From an uncultured Myxococcales bacterium (GTDB lineage Bacteria; Myxococcota_A; UBA9042), in the NCBI GenBank assembly GCA_903924465.1, contig CAIYBN010000006.1, forward strand, positions 1 through 64,000: DNA of 64,000 nucleotides, read 5' to 3'. This document shows positions 58,798 through 64,000 of the stretch, one piece after another. The position numbers and the translations under genes were made by a program. The stretch's first letter is position 1, and each line of letters starts with the position of its first letter. The notes under the pieces are model-generated. The model saw only the letters and a program-made list of their open reading frames with translations. It was not told the DNA's origin and made no database searches.

Positions 58798-59367
58798 ATG
58801 TACGGTTTGCTGAATCAGGCAGTTCAGGCCTACGTCGTGTCACGGCATGGCGATACGATGTGGACTTGTGTCGCCGAAGAGGTGTGCCCGGAAGATGTGC
58901 CCTTTCTGGCGCTGGAGTTGTACCCGGATGGCGTCACCTTCTCACTGGTCGCAGCGTTGGCTGCTGCGACCGGCGAGTCGGCGGATGCCATGCTGGCCGA
59001 CATCAGCAAGTTCTTTGCCGGTTACTTCGCAACTCGCGGGTACGACGACCTGATGCGTGCGACGGGTGGCTCATTCGCCCAGTTCGTCCGCAACATCGAT
59101 TTGCTCCACACCCAAGTCAGCACCATGTTTCCCGACGTGAAAGTTCCTTCGTTTCGCGTGACCGACGAAAGCGGGATGTCTTTGCGGTTGCACTACTATT
59201 CGTCGCGCGAGGGACTTGCTCCGATGGTCGTCGGGCTGCTGCAGGGAGTGGCCGCGCGCTTTGGCCAGGAGCTGCAGATAAGCCACGACGTCATCCGCGG
59301 CAGCGGCGCCGATCACGATGAGTTCTTTTTGGAATTTCAGCCCGGCAGGACGATCGCATGCCAGTGA
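58798..59367 (+). CDS. H-NOX haem NO-binding protein
   Basis: 189 aa with the H-NOX start MYGLLNQAVQAYVVS, the haem ligand His104 in NIDLLHTQVSTMFPDVKVP and the YxSxR motif (Tyr133, Ser135, Arg137 in HYYSSREGL) that holds the haem propionates. The position five residues after Arg137, where O2-binding H-NOX proteins have a distal Tyr, is Pro142, suggesting NO-selective sensing. GGAGG lies five bases before ATG 58798, so the frame-extending start at 58765 is rejected. It overlaps the next kinase gene by ten bases. Confidence 0.93.
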   Translation: MYGLLNQAVQAYVVSRHGDTMWTCVAEEVCPEDVPFLALELYPDGVTFSLVAALAAATGESADAMLADISKFFAGYFATRGYDDLMRATGGSFAQFVRNIDLLHTQVSTMFPDVKVPSFRVTDESGMSLRLHYYSSREGLAPMVVGLLQGVAARFGQELQISHDVIRGSGADHDEFFLEFQPGRTIACQ

Positions 59368-60617
59368 CCGCTGAACTCATTCCCGGGCTTACCCGAACCC
59401 ATCCTTTCCATCTCGTCTTTGATGAGACGCTGCGGCTTGTGCACGTCGCGCCGCGCTATGAGCGCCTGACGACGACGATCCGGGCAGGTGCACTCCTTTC
59501 GGACGTGACGCGGCTGGAACGGCCAGCGACTGATTTCACGTTTGCCAAACTGATGGAAAATGAGGATGTGGACGTCTTGTTGTGCTCCGTCGAAGTCCCG
59601 CAATTGCGGGTGCACGGACGCCTGATTGCGCTTGAGACGGCTGGGCGGATTGTGTTCCTGGGGACGCCGTGGGTGTCGTCACTGGCGGAGATAGCCGAAG
59701 CTGGCATGTCATTGGCAGATTTTCCAACCCATGACCTGCTGCTGACACTTCTGACCACTGCGCACGCCAAAGATATGGCGATGGCGGATGCACAACGGTT
59801 GGCGAACGAACTTCGGGTACAGCGGCGAAGGCCAGAAACGCCAATGCGATCGCTAGAGTCCGGCACGGCGGATGCAGAACGCTTGGCCGGGCTGGGGCGG
59901 CTGATCGGTTCCATGGCCCATGAAATCAGCACGCCATTGGGTGTCGCACGGATATCGGCCTCTCTGTTGGGTGAGCAACGTACGAATCTCGCGGAGCTGT
60001 TGGCTGCGGGCACACTCACGCGGCACGACTTGCGGCAGTACTTGCAGGACATGGACGCGGCATCGGTCATGCTCCTCGCCAATTTGGCGCGCGTCGCCGA
60101 TCTGGTTGGCAACTTTCGGCAAATTGCCATTGAGCGTCGCTCGGAGGAGCGGCGCACGTTGCGGCTGGTTCCCTTCGTCGAGGAAGTGCTCCAGCGACTG
60201 GAACCAGTCCTTTTGCGCGCTGGGGTCCGTGTCGATGTGCGCGGCGACCGGGATTTTGCGGACCAAATCTATTCCGGTGCGCTGGCGCGGCTGCTGACGA
60301 CGCTGGTCGAAAACGCCGTGATGCACGCGTACGATGGCATCGAAGAGCCGCGCCTGCGCGTGGAAATCTCCGCGGTGGGCGACGACTGCGTGCTTTGCTG
60401 CGAAGACAACGGCGTCGGGATCGGCGCCAACCTGAGCCGCGTGTTCGAGCCGTTCTTCACGACGCGACGCATGGGCGGGGGCACGGGGTTGGGACTCTAC
60501 ATTGCTCACAACATTGCCCAGGACCTATTCGGAGGCGGCATTTGCGCTGAATCCATTCTTCCACACGGATGTCGAATCGTCGTCCGCTGGCCAGCTACAA
60601 GGGTAATTGATCCATGA
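59358..60617 (+). CDS. H-NOX-associated histidine kinase (HnoK-like)
   Basis: 419 aa: an N-terminal HNOBA-type sensor domain (HPFHLVFDETLRLVHV, FLGTPWVSSLAEIAEAG, DFPTHDLLLTLL), a coiled coil (about 140-180), HisKA with His188 in MAHEISTPLGV and HATPase with EDNGVGIG and GGGTGLGLYIA. It overlaps the H-NOX gene by ten bases, and NO-bound H-NOX is expected to control its autophosphorylation as in Shewanella and Vibrio systems. Its stop overlaps the next ATG (ATGA). No receiver is attached. Confidence 0.93.
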   Translation: MPVTAELIPGLTRTHPFHLVFDETLRLVHVAPRYERLTTTIRAGALLSDVTRLERPATDFTFAKLMENEDVDVLLCSVEVPQLRVHGRLIALETAGRIVFLGTPWVSSLAEIAEAGMSLADFPTHDLLLTLLTTAHAKDMAMADAQRLANELRVQRRRPETPMRSLESGTADAERLAGLGRLIGSMAHEISTPLGVARISASLLGEQRTNLAELLAAGTLTRHDLRQYLQDMDAASVMLLANLARVADLVGNFRQIAIERRSEERRTLRLVPFVEEVLQRLEPVLLRAGVRVDVRGDRDFADQIYSGALARLLTTLVENAVMHAYDGIEEPRLRVEISAVGDDCVLCCEDNGVGIGANLSRVFEPFFTTRRMGGGTGLGLYIAHNIAQDLFGGGICAESILPHGCRIVVRWPATRVIDP

Positions 60618-63600
60618 ATCTCCCATCCGTTCAAAACCTCGATGAACACAAGCCACTTTTTGCCGACGGTCCAACAGTGCCCGTGCTTCCCGGCGACATG
60701 CTCCTGATGCCGCCTCGGCGCGCGTGGCAGGTGCTGGTGGTGGACGACGATGAGTCGGTTCATGCTGTTGTGCGCCTCTCCCTGCGCGGCCTGACCGTCG
60801 AAGCTCGTCCCGTGGACCTGCTGGAAGCACGCTCGGCCGCGGAAGCGCGGGCGATTCTGGCGATGCATCGGGATATCGCCGTGATGCTCCTTGACGTCGT
60901 CATGGAAACGGACGACGCCGGACTCAAACTGGTGGACCATGTTCGCCACACGCTCAACAACCACGTCATACGAATCGTCCTGAGTACTGGCCAGCCGGGC
61001 GCAGCCCCAGAAGAAACCGTGATGACTGAGCGCGACGTGAATGGCTATCTGTCCAAGTCAGACTTGAGCGCGCAACGGCTGCGGACGGCAGTGGCGGGCG
61101 CCATTCGCTCGTATCACGACGTTGCGACGATTGCCCGGCAATCCTTGCTCATGGAATGCGTCGCCCGGATGCAGGGACGGTATGTTGAAAACCAGGCGCC
61201 GATCGCGGTGGCACAGGCCATGTTGGGGGACATGCTGCACGCATTTGATGGGGCCGCGGGAACGATTCTGGTGAGGTATGGCGCCAGAACGCAGATGCAC
61301 GTCCTCGCGACGACTGAGCCGCTCGAAGGCGAGCCCTTGGCGTCGCTCCTGCGCAATCGCATCGAGGCTGCGCTGATCGATGCGGAGAAGAGTGGCGAAC
61401 TCGGTCTGCGGCGCGCGCCGTTTTCAGTCGCTGACTTGGATGTGCCAGTCGAATTTGCCGAAACGTGGCTGCTGCCCCTGCACATCGGCAATCACGTGCT
61501 GGGGGCGACTTGGATGGCGGTGCCTGACCAGGTGCAGACGACGCCCGATGCGGTGTTTCTGGCGCTGACCCGAGCCGTGGCGAACCTCCTGAAGGCGTTG
61601 GAAGATGCTGCTCTGCGACGGCTCGCGGAAGAAAGCCGTGATGCTTCGCACCGCTGGCTGACCCAGGTGACAGCCAACGTGCCCGACGGCTTGCTGGTGG
61701 AAGAATCGACCGGCCAAATCAAGCTCGTGAACACGAGATTCTGCGAAATGTTCGGTATCGACGCGCCACCAGAAGCGCTGATCGGCCTGGACTGCAAACT
61801 CGCGGCGGACGCGGCTGCCGAGAAATTCGTGAACGCGGACCAGTTTGTCCCGCGCGTGCAAGAAATCATTGCGAAGCGCGAGCCGGTCACTGCAGAGGCG
61901 CTGGAAATGATTGACGGGCGCTGGTTGGAGCGCGACTTCGTGCCGTTGGTCGTCAACAACAAGCCCGCGACGATCTGGCGTTATCATGACATCACAGCCG
62001 CCAAGCGGACGCAGGAGGCGCTGTTTGCGAGTCAATCGCGCTATGCGACGCTGTTTCACGCATCGAGCGATGCCATCCTGATTCTGAATGCAAGTGGTAC
62101 CGTGGTCGATGCCAACGAGAGCAGCGGCGTGTTGCTGGAGATAGCGCACCAGCACTTGCTCAGCATGAAGTTCCGTGACCTTTTCGCACTCCCTGTGAGT
62201 TGCGGACGGGAGGCACTGGCGGAACTCCAGATGGGCCAGCCTGTGCTCTTCGAGGATCGATTGCGTCGCCCGAACGCGGGGCAGTTTCCGGCAGAAATTC
62301 GGGCGAATCTGGTGACTGTCGAAGGCGAGCAACTGGTTGAGGTCAATTTGCGCGACATCACCGCGCGACAGCAGCAGCAGGAAGCGCTCCTGTCGGCGAA
62401 GACCGCGGCGGATGCGGCAAGTGCAGCCAAGAGCCAGTTTCTTGCGGTGATGAGCCATGAAATCCGCACGCCGATCAATGCGGTTCTGGGCGCGAGTGAA
62501 TTGCTACGCGGTTCAGATTTGCGGCGGAGTCAACGGGAACTGGCTGAGATTGTCCATGGAAGTTCGGAAGTTCTACTGACACTCATCAACGACCTGCTGG
62601 ATTTTTCCAAGATCGAAGCCGCGCAAATGGAACTGGACTCGGAGCCATTCGATTTGGCAACATTGGCCGAGAGCGTCGTGGACATTGTCCGGGTTCGGGC
62701 GTCGGCGCGCGGGCTGACGCTGCAGTGCACCATCGACGGTCGCCTGCCCGCGCGGGTCGTCGGAGACGCCAACAGGATTCGGCAAATTGCCATGAATTTG
62801 CTGAGTAATGCGATCAAGTTCACTGAAGTCGGTAGCGTTTCCTTCGCCATTCGGGTGCGGGAACGCGCGACCGAGTCCGTGTCATTGGAAATCGTGGTCG
62901 AAGATAGCGGAATCGGCATCCCTCCCGATCAGCGGGACAACATCTTTGGTGCATTTGTTCAAGGCGAGAACAGCATATTCCGGCGATTCGGAGGATCCGG
63001 ACTTGGGCTGTCGATTGTGCGCTCGCTGGTTGAGCTCATGGGCGGACAGATCGCTGTGCGAAGCGAGCCGCAATCGGGAACGACCATGACGGTGAGACTG
63101 ACACTCCCCACGCCCGCGGATGTCAAGACGACCGTTGGTATGTGGCGGGGCTCCACGCCACCAAAGGGCACCGTGTTGCTGGTGATGGAGGCGCTGGACC
63201 AGCGGGCGGCGATCGTCCAGATTCTGACCGATTGGGGCCTGGATGTGGTCGTAGCGGGCAACGGCGCAGAGACGCTGGATCGACTGAGTGGCGTGGATCT
63301 CCATTATCGTTGCGTCGTGGTCGATGACTTGCTGCCGGACATGGACGGTGAGGAAGTCATTACGGCGGTTCGCGCGATCCAGTCCTCCGCGCACCTGCCG
63401 GTCATTCTGGCGGCGGCACTGCAAGCATCGGAAACGGACGAGCGCAACGTGATCAAGCTGGCCAAGCCATTTCATCGCAGCCGTCTGCGTCTCGGCATCG
63501 CCCAGGCGCTTGGTCTCAAGGACAGTGACGGGCTGGAGGTCTTGCGCGTCTTGCCGGCGCAGGGCGAGCCCGGGGCAGGGCGAGTCCTGGTGGCAGAGGA

Positions 63601-64000
63601 CAACCCTGAGAATGCGATCCTGCTGCGACACACGCTGATGGGCACAGGCTACACCGTGGACGAGGTTGCGGATGGCGAGGCGGCCGTGGCCGCGGTCATG
63701 GCCAATCTGTATGGGTTGGTCTTGATGGATCTGGACATGCCGGCGCTGGACGGCATTAGCGCGACGCAACGGATTCGCGATTGGGAGAAGACGTTGGGGC
63801 GGCCGCAGACGCCAATCGTTGCGGTCACCGCCCATGCACTGCGTTCCATCCGCGACCGCTGCTTGGCGGCCGGCATGAATGACTACATGTCCAAGCCACT
63901 GCGTCGCAAGCGTGTGCTCGACATGACGGCCAACTGGCTGGATACGCGTCCCTTCGTGCTGCTAGCGGACGACGATCATTCCACCAGAACAGTTCTGCGG
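60614..64000 (+). CDS. Giant hybrid histidine kinase (partial, runs off window)
   Basis: At least 1129 aa, open to the window end with no stop. Order: DUF3369-type receiver (Asp94 in MLLDVVMETDDAGL, then VLSTGQPGAAPEE), a DUF3369/GAF-like region (about 170-340), two PAS-like domains, HisKA (His615 in MSHEIRTPINA), HATPase (EDSGIGIP, GGSGLGLSIVR), a receiver with weak acidic pocket (LLVMEALDQ but DDLLPDMDG), a canonical receiver (AEDNPEN, LMDLDMPALDG) and the start of a third (LLADDDHS). ATG 60614 overlaps the H-NOX kinase stop. It lacks transmembrane segments in the part seen. Confidence 0.9.
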   Translation, partial: MNLPSVQNLDEHKPLFADGPTVPVLPGDMLLMPPRRAWQVLVVDDDESVHAVVRLSLRGLTVEARPVDLLEARSAAEARAILAMHRDIAVMLLDVVMETDDAGLKLVDHVRHTLNNHVIRIVLSTGQPGAAPEETVMTERDVNGYLSKSDLSAQRLRTAVAGAIRSYHDVATIARQSLLMECVARMQGRYVENQAPIAVAQAMLGDMLHAFDGAAGTILVRYGARTQMHVLATTEPLEGEPLASLLRNRIEAALIDAEKSGELGLRRAPFSVADLDVPVEFAETWLLPLHIGNHVLGATWMAVPDQVQTTPDAVFLALTRAVANLLKALEDAALRRLAEESRDASHRWLTQVTANVPDGLLVEESTGQIKLVNTRFCEMFGIDAPPEALIGLDCKLAADAAAEKFVNADQFVPRVQEIIAKREPVTAEALEMIDGRWLERDFVPLVVNNKPATIWRYHDITAAKRTQEALFASQSRYATLFHASSDAILILNASGTVVDANESSGVLLEIAHQHLLSMKFRDLFALPVSCGREALAELQMGQPVLFEDRLRRPNAGQFPAEIRANLVTVEGEQLVEVNLRDITARQQQQEALLSAKTAADAASAAKSQFLAVMSHEIRTPINAVLGASELLRGSDLRRSQRELAEIVHGSSEVLLTLINDLLDFSKIEAAQMELDSEPFDLATLAESVVDIVRVRASARGLTLQCTIDGRLPARVVGDANRIRQIAMNLLSNAIKFTEVGSVSFAIRVRERATESVSLEIVVEDSGIGIPPDQRDNIFGAFVQGENSIFRRFGGSGLGLSIVRSLVELMGGQIAVRSEPQSGTTMTVRLTLPTPADVKTTVGMWRGSTPPKGTVLLVMEALDQRAAIVQILTDWGLDVVVAGNGAETLDRLSGVDLHYRCVVVDDLLPDMDGEEVITAVRAIQSSAHLPVILAAALQASETDERNVIKLAKPFHRSRLRLGIAQALGLKDSDGLEVLRVLPAQGEPGAGRVLVAEDNPENAILLRHTLMGTGYTVDEVADGEAAVAAVMANLYGLVLMDLDMPALDGISATQRIRDWEKTLGRPQTPIVAVTAHALRSIRDRCLAAGMNDYMSKPLRRKRVLDMTANWLDTRPFVLLADDDHSTRTVLR

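Overview
The window is high-GC, densely coding bacterial chromosome. There is no plasmid, phage, insertion sequence, CRISPR array, rRNA or recognisable tRNA. Two lipoproteins carry a lipid-attachment Cys followed by Ser/Gly/Thr/Asp-rich linkers. There is also a small CGDGxC-type Cys-rich protein, an FG-GAP/ASPIC lipoprotein and many multidomain hybrid kinases. This style fits Myxococcota or related former deltaproteobacteria. That placement is inferred from protein style only.

Layout. 0.2-6.2 kb: housekeeping genes (long-chain acyl-CoA synthetase, SRPBCC protein, then a minus-strand operon tldD-pmbA-mutM). 6.3-9.6 kb: two lipoproteins, one of which carries a NACHT/STAND-like P-loop ATPase core behind a lipoprotein signal peptide. 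9.6-12.7 kb: 5-oxoprolinase genes, with pxpA divergent from a cyclic-nucleotide-binding gene, pxpB and pxpC. 12.8-16.2 kb: a vWA / PP2C / HhH-kinase triad (YegL-YegK-YegI or TerY-P type). 16.2-27.1 kb: an envelope-type region with a membrane SGNH hydrolase, a GT-C-like membrane protein, two B12-type radical SAM enzymes, a periplasmic protein sharing a domain with the SGNH protein, an RluA pseudouridine synthase and a methyltransferase-flippase fusion. 27.4-45.1 kb: small secreted proteins, a D12-class adenine methylase, PEP synthase, a radical SAM-membrane protein pair, an FG-GAP lipoprotein, a PAS hybrid kinase, carA-carB with a small coupled membrane gene, and galE. 45.1-46.3 kb: no convincing gene.

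46.3-64.0 kb is one continuous plus-strand signalling locus, mostly with overlapping or abutting genes: CheR methyltransferase, 4HB-HAMP-GAF hybrid kinase with Hpt, REC-PAS-PAS-GGDEF-EAL, REC-Hpt, HbpS/GlcG-like haem protein, GAF-PAS kinase, orphan receiver, NtrC-type sigma-54 activator, H-NOX, H-NOX-associated kinase, and a giant hybrid kinase cut by the window end. A near-ideal -24/-12 promoter lies between the sigma-54 activator and H-NOX. This suggests that the NO/haem-sensing operon is controlled by its neighbour, with c-di-GMP and transcription as likely outputs. It is the most coherent candidate for an undescribed system here.
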